Position numbers and translations under genes: made by a program. 64,000 bases of DNA. Source: Cudoniella acicularis (lineage: Eukaryota > Ascomycota > Leotiomycetes > Helotiales > Helotiaceae). Within the stretch, counting starts at the first letter, position 1. Each line of letters starts with the position of its first letter. The notes below the pieces were generated by a model. It saw only the letters and a list, made by a program, of their open reading frames with translations, was not told the origin of the DNA and did not search any database. The DNA lies in contig JAAMPI010000068.1 in NCBI GenBank assembly GCA_013054445.1, forward strand, positions 1-64,000, in the 5' to 3' direction. Positions 13,201 to 24,900 of the stretch are shown here, piece by piece.

Positions 13201-13750
13201 ATTCTTGGTATCCACCGTCATCCCATACCAATTCGCCTATCTTGTGGCTTGCCTGGTTCAGATAGCAACCTGCACCCGGGCTTTGCGTTTTGCTCGCGAA
13301 GCTCGTTCAAACACAAACTCGAACTTCTATAACTACGCTCACTCAATACTCATTCTCATGTTATGGATCCTTCCTATCAACCTCCCAATTCTTGTTGTAT
13401 GGGTACACAACCTCGCGGTACACTGGCTTACTCCCTTCGCCTCGCATCACAATGTTCTCTCCATCATGCCTTTCATCCTCTTGGTTGAAACGCTCACCAG
13501 TGGTAAAATGGTTCCACGGGTTACATCGCGCCTCCGCCACCTGACCAGCTTATTTTTCTTCTTCATCGCCATTTACTCTGCTGTTTACGGGGTAACTTAT
13601 GCTTATATGCTCCACTACCTCGTCAATCTCGCCGCAGCATGGCTAGTAGCAATCCATTCATCGACATCTACTTGGTCTCTCGCCGGGCTTGGCAGTATCT
13701 TCGAATCGGAGACCAATGACAATTCACGGAAGCGAGGGAAAACGCCTTGA
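10201..13750 (+). CDS. BST1: GPI inositol-deacylase, ER membrane
   Basis: This enzyme (yeast Bst1, mammalian PGAP1) removes the acyl chain from the inositol of GPI anchors in the ER, which is needed for export of GPI proteins and for quality control. Two exons (10201-10839, 10889-13750) give 1166 aa, the usual size. After a charged N-terminus of about 140 residues comes one hydrophobic segment. Then the lipase domain follows: VPVLFIPGNAGSYKQVR and the nucleophile elbow GHSMGG, with the serine at about residue 322. A beta-rich lumenal part follows, and the C-terminal third has several transmembrane segments. The single 49 nt intron interrupts the sequence just before the conserved VKGVPVLFIPGN block. 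The start is the first ATG of a long open frame; a later internal start is possible because the N-terminus is not conserved. Confidence 0.93.
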
Positions 13751-15091
13751 AATACATCCTCACCAACAGCAAATTTTCACGGCGCGAATTTGAATATACG
13801 ATTGCAACGATTCAACGCATTTCCTCCTTTTTTCCATTCAAGGAGTACCAAACAACCTTCTAATACCACGCTAGACTCCACTTGATTGATTCCCTTGGCA
13901 TCAATATCAGTTCTGTCAAATCTCGGCGTTCGCAACAGCATACCGGCGCTCTCATGGGCGCGCTTCTCTAGATCTCCGCCGCTTCTCTGCGTGCTGTACA
14001 TAGGGCTCAGTTTCTAAAGTTTCATTACGTTCTGCATGCATGCATTGCATCCTGACCGCGCTCGAGGGCGCTGGTCATGTTACTCACCTTTCTACGTTGC
14101 ATAAGCCGGGAGAGAAAGACCCGGCTACTATTTAATGTCTATATCTCCCCATTGCCCGAGGTGGTGATGGGGATGCTTACGGTGGATGAATTAGGGGGGT
14201 TGTATAAAGGGCGATAATGGCGAGGGAGGAGGAAGGCCTTTTTTTGTGGCTGGATCCAGTTCAAGGTTTTTGCCTTGCTTTGCTGGCTGGCCTGGCGGGA
14301 ATCGATTTGAATGAATAGGAAGATGGGCGGGCGCTCCATGTAACTGGGCCCTTATTTACCACTTACCTATAGATGATGGGAATGTGTGTCTCTCGTGTCT
14401 CTGCTTAAAGCATAGGGAGGGAGGAAGGGCGGATGGACGGGAGAACGCATGGGTGGAGGAAGGGACTTGAATATAGAGACCACAGCCGCGGTTGTTTATA
14501 CATATATTTGAATGAACCCAGTTCGTAATCACCCAAGTGGAAAAAGGATAACCAAGTGATTCTTGCATCTGTTTTATCTCTTCGCCTGACTTTTAGCGCT
14601 TCGTCACCGGTAACGCTTTAAAGAATAACTACTTTATTAAAGATATGTTATTAAAATAAATTTTGTATAAGTCTATTGATATTTTTTATAGGTATAGATA
14701 CTTTAGCACTTCCTTAGCATAGCACTTATTTGGGTATTTTGAAGTGTTCTACGCGACTTTGCCCAACAGCTCGCTTAGCGAGTTCAGGGGTAGTAAAAAC
14801 CCATTGTTCCCAAAAAGAAACATCAATAACCTGAAAAGTGTGTGTTTTCTTTGATATGCACGCCAAAATAAACAGATTGACGTGGCTAGCCACCTTTGCT
14901 TATGTATGCGATTTTTTGGTAGCAATTGAGAATATCATTCTAGAAACAAGGGAACAAACAAAGCAACGTTCTTATATCACCACTCCTTTTTTTTAGACAT
15001 AGACATTCAGAGTTCAGAGTTTTCATACCTGTTCTAATCTAAGCCAAAAAAAAACACTAGCAAACATAATTTAAGACACCCTATACACAGT
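13751..15091. other. Gene-poor region downstream of BST1
   Basis: No convincing gene is seen. A moderately GC-rich part (13751-14580) contains a palindromic TGCATGCATGCATTGCA-like run near 14034. After about 14590 the sequence becomes AT-rich with TATA/TTAA-rich stretches, typical of mutated repeat or dispensable DNA. The last part (about 15000-15091) may be an intron or leader of the broken RING gene that follows. Confidence 0.45.
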
Positions 15092-16569
15092 GGAGCAACG
15101 AACAACTATATGCCAACGCTACGTTTTCCGCGGCTGCTGCGGCCATCACTTCGCGACCGAGGGCTGGGACCACAGGTATCCCTGCCAGTATGTCAAAGGA
15201 TTATCCGCATTAATTAATTAATAATTAAATCAAATTAATTATCCCTGATTAGATTTTGACTAAGGGTTTCCAAGACTCACTTAATTTAATTTAAATAATT
15301 TTTTTTTTCAATAATTTTGATTAATTCGATTAATAGCTTAGCAAGTAAATGTTTTTAAATAATTCTTATAGGTTTTTTATTATCTTAGTAAATTATTAAA
15401 GAAATATAAAAGATACAAGATATATTTATAGAAAGAGAGTCTAAACTGTGGTTCCAGAGGGCCGGAGTTACTGAATATTCGGCCTAGTAGCTTTCTTTCT
15501 ATTAGCTGACCGTTCCGTAATCACTACCCGAGCCTTCTAGAAACCCTTCTATAAGCTTTCACTAATATATACCTTTCCCTCTAGACTTAGTCTTAGATAA
15601 CCTTAAGCCTTAATCGGACTTTATATCATCCTTTATAATTATATATTATGTGACTATATTAATTAATTAATTAATAATCAAATCATTTTACACACTAGTC
15701 CCTGCGGAAAAACACCCAAACTCACCATCTTACCCAGCAAAACGCACTGCTACCGGTGCATGTACTCCTTCACCTTCGACCCTTCTTCCACCCGCCCCAA
15801 TCCCCTATTACGTCTTCCCAGCGAATCTCCTTCCCCAGCCACATCTATAAACCAACGAATTGCCGAAGAAATATTCCAGAAAGAAGAAGAGATGATGCGC
15901 CACCAATGCAGACAAGGCCTGCGTGTCTTTGACGGGAAGCTCCCTGGGGATGATCTGAGGTGACTTGAGGTTATTTGTGGCGTGTTGGAGGGGTGTCTTG
16001 TGGTGTGCGGTGAGGGCGCTGAGGATGATGAGGGTGGCCCTTTGAAGAAGAGGTCTTTTTTGAGTGATGTGGAGAGTGCGTTGGAGTGGAAATAAGTGAG
16101 ACATATTGAAAGTGAGATTTGACGTGTGCAGATGGCCACTTTGCCCCCGCTCGCTTCTCCTATCCCGCTTTCCCAGCTTAAGGAAGATGAGAAAGAGTGT
16201 TCGATTTTTAGGGAGACATTTGGTGAACTCGTAGATGGTAAAAGGGAAACACCCGTGAAAACTAGGTGTGGTCATGTTTTCGGGGATGTGTGTTTGGAGA
16301 GGTGGTTAAGGGGAAGTAATTATAGGCAGGAGAATGAGGATGAGGATGATCATGAGCATGCCAGTTGTCCTATTTGTAGGACGGTATTTCATAGGTATGA
16401 GTAGACTTCTCTTGATCAAGACGTGCAGAGTCAGTGGTGGATGGAGATTTTGAAGGAGGGGTTAGTGTTGCTTAAGATGGATATGGGGGAGCAGGGGCAC
16501 GGAAGGGAAGTACTGCTGAGATTCCAGCTAAGAGAGATAGATCCGAGATTGCTGGCTAAGTATTATTAG
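15092..16569 (+). pseudogene. Degenerate Cys-rich/RING-finger protein gene with three in-frame stops
   Basis: Coding-like sequence can be followed in one consistent frame. A segment at about 15092-15187 has a Cys/His-rich motif (RGCCGHHFATEGWDHRYPC). It splices over 15188-15698 (donor GTATGT, acceptor CTAG) into PCGKTP...KTHCYRC. Reading then continues to a TGA at 15961, resumes in frame to a TAA at 16093, and, after a possible tiny intron, enters the RING region (16132-16401; CGHVFGDVC..W and CPICRTVF). It meets TAG at 16402, resumes in the same frame, and ends at 16569. The first CxxC of the RING is CSIF, so one zinc ligand is lost. Bases fit former TGG, CAA/CAG and CAG codons. I infer a dead RING-type E3-like gene. 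A short product starting at 16126 remains possible. The true 5' end was not found. Confidence 0.6.
15188..15698 (+). other. AT-rich 511 nt intron-like block in the RING pseudogene
   Basis: The block begins with a perfect GTATGT donor and ends in ACACTAG, and removing it joins two coding-like segments in frame. It is far longer than its neighbours' introns and very AT-rich. Similar TTAATTAATTAATAAT..AAATCA motifs occur near both ends (about 15210-15240 and 15658-15688). It may be an intron swollen by a decayed repeat. Confidence 0.5.
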
Positions 16570-17600
16570 CTAAAGATAAACTCGTGGGTTACGGACCTTT
16601 GAAAATTTGAAGTTTTGATGCGTAACATTTTATGACTTTTGTCTATTGCAAGCCTCGCTCACCACTTCAATCAGCAACACGAATTTAAATTGCAGATAAC
16701 AACCTCATCCGGGCGTTGCTGTCATAGATTCCATAGATCTCACAACACAGAACTCACACGTTACATTTATTTCATCCATAAATCAACCCTAAATTAGAAA
16801 AGTTTCTCGCCCTTTAATAAATCACTATTCCCCGCGTTCCTAGTTCCAACTTTTAGGTGGAAATGTTAGTATCCCTCCTTCAATGGAAGAACATTTCATC
16901 TTCTCACATTTCAAAAGGCAAAAAAAACTCATGTTATTGGGGAGCAAAGCGAAAATGATAATTGGAAAATAGAAGTTCGAAGTTTCTAATAAATAAATAT
17001 TTATACTTCCTCGACCACTATGCGCGCAGTATCGCGAAATAGGTTATAACACCCTTAATATCTCTACTACTGTGACGCATTACAAGAAAAAAAAGTGGAT
17101 TTATCCTAATCGAACCTATCCTCTTATGTCGACTCTCGAAATTTAGTACTTTTCACTTAGTAGCTATTTCTTGATTTTCGACTGTTTTGTCCGAGCATAG
17201 AGAACGGCCGAGGAGATACAGATCACGGTGTCTATTGACTTCAATAAGGTGAAACGAACTAATTTAATCTTTGGATTCTTCTCTTGTGCGTATATTTGGT
17301 ATTCATGCCCCTTGTATATTTTTAAATTGAGAATGTTGCTCGAGAAGGTTGTGTGAGATAAGACTTCTAGTTTTGTAATTTGTGAAATCTAGACTATCTC
17401 TCAAGCTCGAGACTACTGGGGGTTGGTTTTGTGTTCATGTTTGGAGGGTGGAGTGTGAGGTGTGAGATATGTGGAACATGTGTGTAAAAAGGGCACTTAC
17501 TAGGAATTGCATTGATGAGGTGTGAAGGAAGATGTTTGCTTAGGAAGCAGAAGCAGCTCCCCAGGAATTATCTTTACTGAGAATTATTATTCGCAAGCCC
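16570..17600. other. Intergenic region, no gene recognised
   Basis: AT-rich sequence with no open frame of note and no recognisable RNA gene. The right end is the 3' flank of the PARP-like gene on the minus strand. Confidence 0.5.
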
Positions 17601-18879
17601 TCATTTCTCATTTCCTCCCCTCCCGCGAAACAGAATCCTCCCACGAGACTGTCGGTGCCTGTCTAACCACCACAAATCACCCATAGAAATCTTCTTAAAA
17701 CTCACCACCAACTCCCTCTCAATCCTCGCATGCGGCGCTCTCAAAAAGCCAAACGGAAACAAAAAAACATACCGAACCAATACAGAATCCAACTTCGTAA
17801 CCACATGCATATCTAGGACATATGCATCCTGCACCGGCCTCCAGTGCCCTGCAACCTCACACGCTAGAAGAACACCATATCCATTGTTAGAGCTGTTTGG
17901 TCTGTCAAGTTTGCTTTCTCTCATCTGTGAAAGAGATACCCAGGGGTGTTCGGACATCCTGAGGCCGGGCCCTTCAGCGTCTTCGTAGGAGACGGGAAAC
18001 CCGTTTTGTAAGATTGTGAGTAAGTTTTGTTTCCCTGTACCGTGGAAAAGTAGCATAGATACCCCGTTGTGCTCTTTAATATGCTCATCGAAAATGATCT
18101 GAATAGCTGGCGGTTGTCTGGCATCTCAGGGATCAGTAGAGTCTCATTTGCGGGAGCGAGTTCGCATTCGAATACATCCTCCGAGATGAGCCATTGAAGA
18201 AGACCTTGGCTTTCGTATCTTTGAGTACTCAGCTCGTTTTTCAATTCGTGGGGCGTGCGAAATCGTGGGAGGCTCTCCAGGTCAGAGCGCAGAGTTGGTG
18301 CAAGATGCAAGGGATATTGGGGGAATGAAGCCTCTGACGAGTGGGTATGCTTGGCGTATACTAGATCGATGGGGAGATTCATGGCTTCGGGCCGGGGAAT
18401 CTGTCGGACGTGTGTTTTCTTTTGTTTCGTTTGTATCATTCAACTGCAAGTCGCCAAGTTCGAGATGGATTCCAAAGCTAAAAAACTCCCCTGATTAGCC
18501 TCTGAAGCAATCAGAATACCTTCAGGTGAACAGCTAATCGGTCTTGAACGAGAACCTGTACGCAATTGACTTTGTTGGATGAATCGCGTAGCCCTCGATT
18601 TTGGAGCTCCAGGGAAAGGTCCTCTGTTTTCACCTCCCACCACTTCTTTACCTGCTGTAAATCTTCGGGAGCCGGTTTACCGCTACACTCCAGAAAACCT
18701 AGCTTCAATAGAGTCCACAAGGCTTGAAGTTCAGACTTGGAGGTGCTAGGCTCAATAGCAATAGCGGTATTCTTGAGCTTACGTTGAAACTGTTGCGATG
18801 TGAGGAACAACAGTGCGGTGAGTTGAGGAATGAAAGGGGCGGGAGGAATTTGAGGAACTGCAGTTGTCGTCGATGCCAT
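17601..18879 (-). CDS. PARP-like domain protein, copy A (frame change before HGT motif)
   Basis: Exon 1 (18520-18879, 120 codons, starting MASTTTAVPQ) splices phase 0 (donor GTATTC, acceptor CCGACAG) to an exon beginning at 18400. The C-terminal part (17601 to about 18110) looks like the PARP/ADP-ribosyltransferase core: LLFHGTGKQNLLTILQNGF, then YGVLLACEVAG, then VLVRYVFLF. These match the PARP order of HGT, the G.LLLCEVA strand and the VRYL strand. The middle segment is in another frame, so about 18110-18180 needs a further splice or is frameshifted. A GT-AG intron of about 76 nt (after ...QWLISED, to TTCAG before IIFDEH) restores frame. However, the paralog at 19668-21014 has similar residues in that stretch, which argues that it is coding. 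ADP-ribosylation activity is inferred only; I cannot confirm the catalytic residues beyond the HGT histidine. Confidence 0.6.
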
Positions 18880-19667
18880 GGTGTACGAGAGATTTGGGGT
18901 GCTGTGTACAAGGCAAGGTACGTTGAGAATCAACGGTCAAACTGCCAAGAGTGAGATACGACGCGAGATATATGTACGCTTCGACCAGAAATAGAATCCG
19001 TGCTGCCGACTCTCGCAGAATATCTTGGAATTGTAAGGTGTCAACCATGTGGGGTTGCAAACATAGTTGTGGTAAAAGGTTGGAAACGTGTGCAAAGATC
19101 TAGGTAATACAAGGGAGGCGTGCCTGCTTTTAGAGGGGTTAAATGAATGCATTTCAAATGATGTTCGTGTGACAAGGATCTGCATTGAATTGTTGTCAAA
19201 GTTTACTTGAGGAATAATATCACTTCGGAAGGCTTTGAAAACATATTGCAAAAAAGACGTGATGGGACTACCATATAGAAAGATCCGGGCTCTACTTGAG
19301 AGGATAATCACTGCAGATACGAAAGAAGATGGGTCCAAATTGAACATATCTTCAGGATTGAGGGGTTTGGAAGAATTAATTGACAATTTACGCAGAAAAA
19401 CGATCGCCTGAAAGGCAAGAACAATGTTGCTAAGGCAAAAAGAAAGAACACAAAATGACTACAATGTATGAGGCACGCAAATTCCCCGTCGGCTGTATGA
19501 TGAAGGTTGGGTTTGTCACCTTACTTGCTTAAGACGGAGCTCTCTTCCTAATTCACAAATTCCATGCCCACATACTCCTCAGTGTTCACTGGCAGCTGAG
19601 AGCGCTCTCCTCGGTTTCCACGATATCAAACGCTGTCCAACAAGCCTTCCCCGATGTGACCCATTTC
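18880..19667. other. Intergenic region between the two PARP-like paralogs
   Basis: A 150-codon open frame on the minus strand (18937-19386) exists, but its composition is not convincing and it has no recognisable motif. Part of it must be the promoter of copy A. Confidence 0.4.
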
Positions 19668-21014
19668 CTATTTCAATGCTTTCTTCTTCGAGGTTTTGGC
19701 GTTAGGAACTGCTTCTTCCTCCTGGACAACCTCCTCTCCGAGCTCGTCATTGCTCGTCTTGAGGATGTTGAAGCCCTTGTTCATGTCGTGTTCTATATCA
19801 CGTCTCTTGGGCGCAGGATGCTTCGCGACTCGATAACCAGACTCGCTAGGGTTTGACTCTATGATGAACACATACCGAAAAAGTACGTAACCCAACTGAG
19901 ACTGATTGATTGTGGCAATTTTAGGGAGTGGTGGGTTCATAGACACTCCAGCCACTTCACAGCCTAATAAAATGCCGCAATTTCCGAAAGGTGTGTTTTT
20001 CCATTCTTGGTGTACAATGTTGGGTCGAATCAATTTGAAGGCAGCACCGTAGGCATCAGAAGGATCGCTTGCTATATGGAGTTGACCATATAACGAAGTC
20101 CTGAGACCAGTTCGTAAAATCGAAGGCAGGAAACTGATATCTGTGCCATGGAAGAAGACATCTGATTCTAACCAATGATCGAAGCACTCGTCGAATTAGC
20201 CTGAAGCTCTGGAAGCTGCTTCGTAACAACTAACTGGCGGACTGATGATGGCATCCCTTCGATCTTCAGATCTCCCGTTGCAGGGACAAGCATCTCGCCA
20301 AAAGAATCATAAATCCATCGAAGCAAGTTTGGGGGCGAATCCAACGCAGTCGCTAGGGTTTCGGCATTTCCAATTTGTGGAATATCATCCAGTCCTCTCT
20401 GTAGAGTTGACACGGTGGTGACTGGAAATCCTGGGAGCAAACTCAAGTTGTAGCATGAAACTGCGGCTCCAAAGACCAGGCTAATAAGAAGGTTCGCAAC
20501 ATCAGGGTCAGCTGTAGCTGTCTCGGTTTCTTCAGAGGTGACTGAGAGATCGGGAGATGAGTCTTCGACGCTGTTGGAATGATCTGAATTATCAGGTTCG
20601 GCCTCTCCAAATCTACAACCATACAATCAAATCAGCAGAGATGAAACACGGCATTCACATTTTGAGGGATTGGGTGAAGACTAACTGATCCTCCATCAAT
20701 ATCTGCGCACGCTTCCATTTGCTACTTACATTTTGCAGATTATGACGCCCCAACGTGTTTGCAAGCTTTGTTGCAGACGCAGTGCACCATGCTGCCACAA
20801 TTGCAATGTCTTCGTGGTCAGGCTCACCTCCCTCAGCGAGGAATCCTAACCTTCTCAAAGCCCATAAAGCTTGGAGGTGAGACTTCAGAGTATCATCTTC
20901 AAAAGGTATTTCGTCTTCCTCCAACTGCCGTTTGAGGCCGTCGACTTTCATGTCGATGAGAGGAGCTAGGAGAGGTCTCCCCTCCACAGATCCGTTTTCT
21001 GATCCAGAGTCCAT
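19668..21014 (-). CDS. PARP-like domain protein, copy B (frame break before HGT motif)
   Basis: Clear paralog of the neighbouring copy A in the same orientation. Both share an N-terminal block (LQALWALRRLGFLAEGGEPDHEDI in B, LQALWTLLKLGFLECSGKP in A), a middle block ending LLRWIYDS..PA..MP...RQ, and a PARP-like core (VFFHGTDISFLPSILRTGL, then GILLGCEVAG, then VLFRYVFI). Exon 1 is 20686-21014; the intron has donor GTTAGT and acceptor GTTGTAG; exon 2 starts at 20612 with FGEAEPD. At about 20190 the frame must shift by -1 to reach FDECFDHW...HGT, and I find no good intron there (a 44-48 nt GT..GACGAG choice is the least bad). It may be a pseudogene or have an unusual intron. It has an extra basic/acidic C-terminal tail (PAPKRRDIEHD...KTSKKKALK) that is absent from A. 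Confidence 0.5.
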
Positions 21015-21959
21015 GACAGGTCAGGTTTTGTGGCGATGGAATAGGAGTGACTCCGATGTGGATATTCGATCGAATCGAATAGGTATGTTGTCGGAAATAG
21101 TTGTTTTTGATGGTCGAGACAGATGGTCTAGGTAGATGGAGAAGCTCGATATAGGAGGAAATTTGGGGGTTAAGTAGAATAAAAATGGTAGAGTTCGATC
21201 TTAATCGACGGAAATCTCAGAGTATGGGGGAAGGTGTTGGAGAGCTCGACAGTTGTCCATCCTGAACGTTGAGAGAATCTATCACTTCTGGAAAATTGTG
21301 GTTTGCGCTAGACATGCGGCGAGGAAGCTGCTTTGCAATTTCTGAAAGAACGTACACTGGAATAACCTCCTTTGAACCAAGCACTTTCATTTGGCCGCCC
21401 CAGAACACGCCATTTCATGATACTGCAGTTCATTGATCATCCAAAAAGACTCAGATGCCAAAGAGCTTAGGCAGCAAAGCGTTGGATCTTGTGCAACAAA
21501 GACGAGGCATGCGTAGTAAGAAAATCATGGGGCAATTGCGATTTCTTGAATCGAGAAAGGAGCATTGACTGTCTGCTGAACACTCAGACTTGGTTTTCCT
21601 CCTTGCTTGAATTTTTTTAATAGCAACAAATTGATGGTAAAGGCTAACTCTGGGGGAAAACAAACAGTACCTACACTAGTAGATTGCTTTGAAAGTAGAC
21701 TTAGGATCTCACAGCTCTTGGGAGATAACGCCCATTTTGAAGAGTATTGGAGGGGCGACGCATAGCGAAAGCAAAGAAACACAGACAGTCCCGCAAGTTC
21801 TACTAGGTCAGCGGTAGTTGATAACGAGTGTTGTGTTTGATGGAAGGTGCAGTACTGTACAGGGCAATAGTTGAGAAGTGACGTTTCGCGAGGCACTGTC
21901 AAAAGTCGCGCGTCAGACAAGCAAGGATCGCGTCTTCCACATCAACCACCAACCATGCC
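21015..21959. other. Intergenic region upstream of PMS1, with a possible minus-strand fragment
   Basis: A minus-strand open stretch at 21217-21410 reads like protein (GVFWGGQMKVLGSKEVIPVYVL...), but it is closed by a stop just upstream and has no start or matching exon. It may be a relic, perhaps related to the PARP-like genes to its left. The last few hundred bases must hold the PMS1 promoter. Confidence 0.35.
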
Positions 21960-24900
21960 ATGGCCACCATAAAACCTATTGAAGGCCGGACAGTAAGCTC
22001 CCTAAATTGCCATCGAGAGCTCTAATCTAATGCCATACAGGTGCACCAAATTCAGTCCGGTCAGGTCATCGTTGACTTGTGCTCCGTTGTGAAGGAGCTC
22101 GTGGAAAACAGTCTAGACGCGGGCGCAACGAGCATTGGTATATGGCAATCGAATGGAAGGATAAACAATTACTGATGGGACTCTGCAGATGTACGGTTCA
22201 AAAACCAAGGTCTAGAATGTATCGAGGTGCAAGACAATGGCGATGGCATTTCCTCACACAATTACGAGACATTAGCTCTCAAACACCACACCTCGAAACT
22301 CTCAACATACTCCGATCTTACGACTCTTCAGACCTTCGGCTTTCGCGGCGAAGCTTTATCGTCCCTATGCGCCCTCTCTCGATTCTCCGTTCTGACATGC
22401 ACGGCTGCGGATGCGCCAAAGGGCACGAAACTCGAGTTTGAGGTTTCTGGGAAGTTGAAGGGCACAAGTGTTGTGGCAGCGCAGAAAGGAACCACAGTGA
22501 CGGTTGAAAATCTCTTCAATAATCTTCCGGTAAGGCGGCGAGAACTGGAACGGAACATAAAACGAGAATGGGGCCGAGTTGTGGGTGTGCTAGGCCAATA
22601 TGCTTGCATACAGACTGGGACCAAGTTCTCAGTCTCTCAACAAGCTGGAAAGGGCAAGAAAACCACTTTATTCTCTACGAAGGGGAACCAAACTACGCGG
22701 GAAAATATTGTGAACATATTTGGTGCCAAAACGCTCACCGCATTAGTTCCTTTGGATTTGAACCTGGAATTAGAGCCAACAAGTGCCTCGAGTCAGAGAT
22801 GGAGCACACAAGAGAATGGAGGCAAGAAAGATATTCGAATCGTGGGCTATATATCACGTCCAGCTTCTGGCGAAGGGCGACAAACCCCGGACAGGCAAAT
22901 GTTCTTCGTGAATGCAAGACCGTGTGGGCTTCCGCAAGTGGCGAAAGCCTTCAACGAAGTGTACAAGGCCTATAATGCCTCTCAATCTCCGTTTATATTT
23001 GCCAATATCAAGCTCGACACTCACATGTATGATGTTAATGTTAGTCCGGATAAGAGGACAATTTTACTTCATGATCAGACTCGCATGCTGGAGAATTTGA
23101 AGGAGGCACTCACAACCTTATTCGAATCCCAGGATTATACTGTACCTATTTCACAACTTCCAGCGCAGAAACAACCATCGTATAAACAACTTACAATTAG
23201 TCGGGAAAGTACAGTGGCACCAAAGACTCCAAAGATATCACAAACCCCTGCAGAATCTACTGAAGGCGAGGATTCGGAAGATAGTTCACGACCGCGGAGA
23301 AGAGAGCCAAGCGAGGGAGAGGAGAGTGCAAGGAGGCCATCAAAGTCTAAATCTATAGCAAGTGCTGTGTCCAGGGGCTCGATGAGCCGAGACAAGGAAG
23401 CCGTCAATTTGACTTCAAACTGGGCAGGCAGAATGGCCGAAGATCGAATTGAGTCAAGGAGCTACCCTGCGAAAGCTGTAGACGTCCCTGGTGGACTTTC
23501 GAAAGAGAAAAGAAGGCTTATTGAAAAACTTGGCAGAGAAGCCGAAGAAGCGCAGGCTACAGATGATGCTTCTGAGACACCAAAAAGCTCCGTTGCCACG
23601 ACTCAAACCTCTCATGCTCCTCCTCCGAGCAGTCTCCCCACTCCTGCTATTGAACGGCAAAGATTGATGGATGTGAGTGTTGTAGAGACTGCTCAGGTTG
23701 AACCTGAAACACCAATACCCGCTCTTCACTCTCCTTCAAAGTCGCCCACTTCAATAGCAAATCGGTTTTCGAGTACAGCAAGACCATTGCGAACCCCTGC
23801 TGCAATTGCCACTATTACCATAGGTGAACACACTGTGACTAGTTCAATTGGCACTCCGTGCCCAAAGAGATCCCGTATAGAGAGCAGCCATAGTTCGGCT
23901 CGCAATACAGCGTCAAATGAAGCTGCCAAAACTGCTCTCCCCTCATTTGGAAGAAGGCTCAGTCAACGCTTCGCAGCCCCGGGGATGACTCAACAATCTG
24001 CCTCGAGCGATGAGGACAATGAAAGAGAGATGGAGCAGGCTGGAGAGCCTTTAGAATTACCTCAGGGATCGCCAGTTGAACCTGTCTCCGGAGAAACCCA
24101 TGAAGGTGAGGGAAAAGTGTCTCCAGATGCAAACTCGCATCACGATGAGTCTCTTGAGGGTAATTCAGAGTCTCCGCAACCCAATCTAGAGGCACAAGAT
24201 GACAACGATGACGAGTATTTGGACGAGGATGAGAAAAAAGCTCGTGAGGAGGCGAAGGTACAAGAAATGATTCAAGCTGCCGAAGATGCTGTACAGCCTT
24301 CTCAGGGGAATCTTTTGCGTGCCAAGACACTTCTTAAAGGAGGTGGTAAGAAGAAGGACCTTACCGTAACTCTGGTGAAGACTTTGAGAGTCAGCAACTC
24401 AGATATTGAGCAGCAATTTCGGGCTTTGGAGCAGATTTTATTGTCACACAACATCTCTCCCACGGCAGGTCCAGAAGACGAAGCACTTGATTCTGAGAAG
24501 GCAGAAGAAAAATTGTCCTTGACCATCTCCAAGACAGATTTTGCGAAGATGAAAATCATCGGACAGTTTAATCTAGGCTTCATTCTTGCAACCCGGGCAG
24601 CAGAATCGGAACCTGCAGACGGAGAGACCAGAGCCGATAATCTATTCATCATCGATCAACACGCATCAGACGAAAAATACAACTTCGAGCGCCTCCAAGC
24701 AACCACCATCGTCCAATCTCAACGCCTTGTCTACCCCAAAACCCTCGACCTCACAGCCCTAGAAGAGGAAATCGTGCTCGAGAACCTCAAAGCACTCGAA
24801 ACAAACGGCTTCATAGTCACAGTCGACGAATCAGGAGAATCACCCGTAGGCAACGTTGCCAACTCGTCAGCCTCCCTTTAAGCCGGGAAATCACATTCAC

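Noticed and set aside
18937..19386. 150-codon minus-strand frame between the PARP-like paralogs
   Set aside because: It overlaps the promoter of copy A, and the supposed similarity to the paralogs could not be aligned.
21525..21920. 131-codon minus-strand frame upstream of PMS1
   Set aside because: It starts with TTG and has no recognisable feature; the region is more likely promoter.
22328..24652. Several minus-strand frames of about 60-123 codons within PMS1
   Set aside because: All are antisense to the PMS1 coding sequence, whose frame is supported by MutL motifs.
24830..24880. A mini intron (GTAGGC..GTCAG, 25 nt) to repair PMS1
   Set aside because: Far shorter than any intron here, and it does not restore the right frame.
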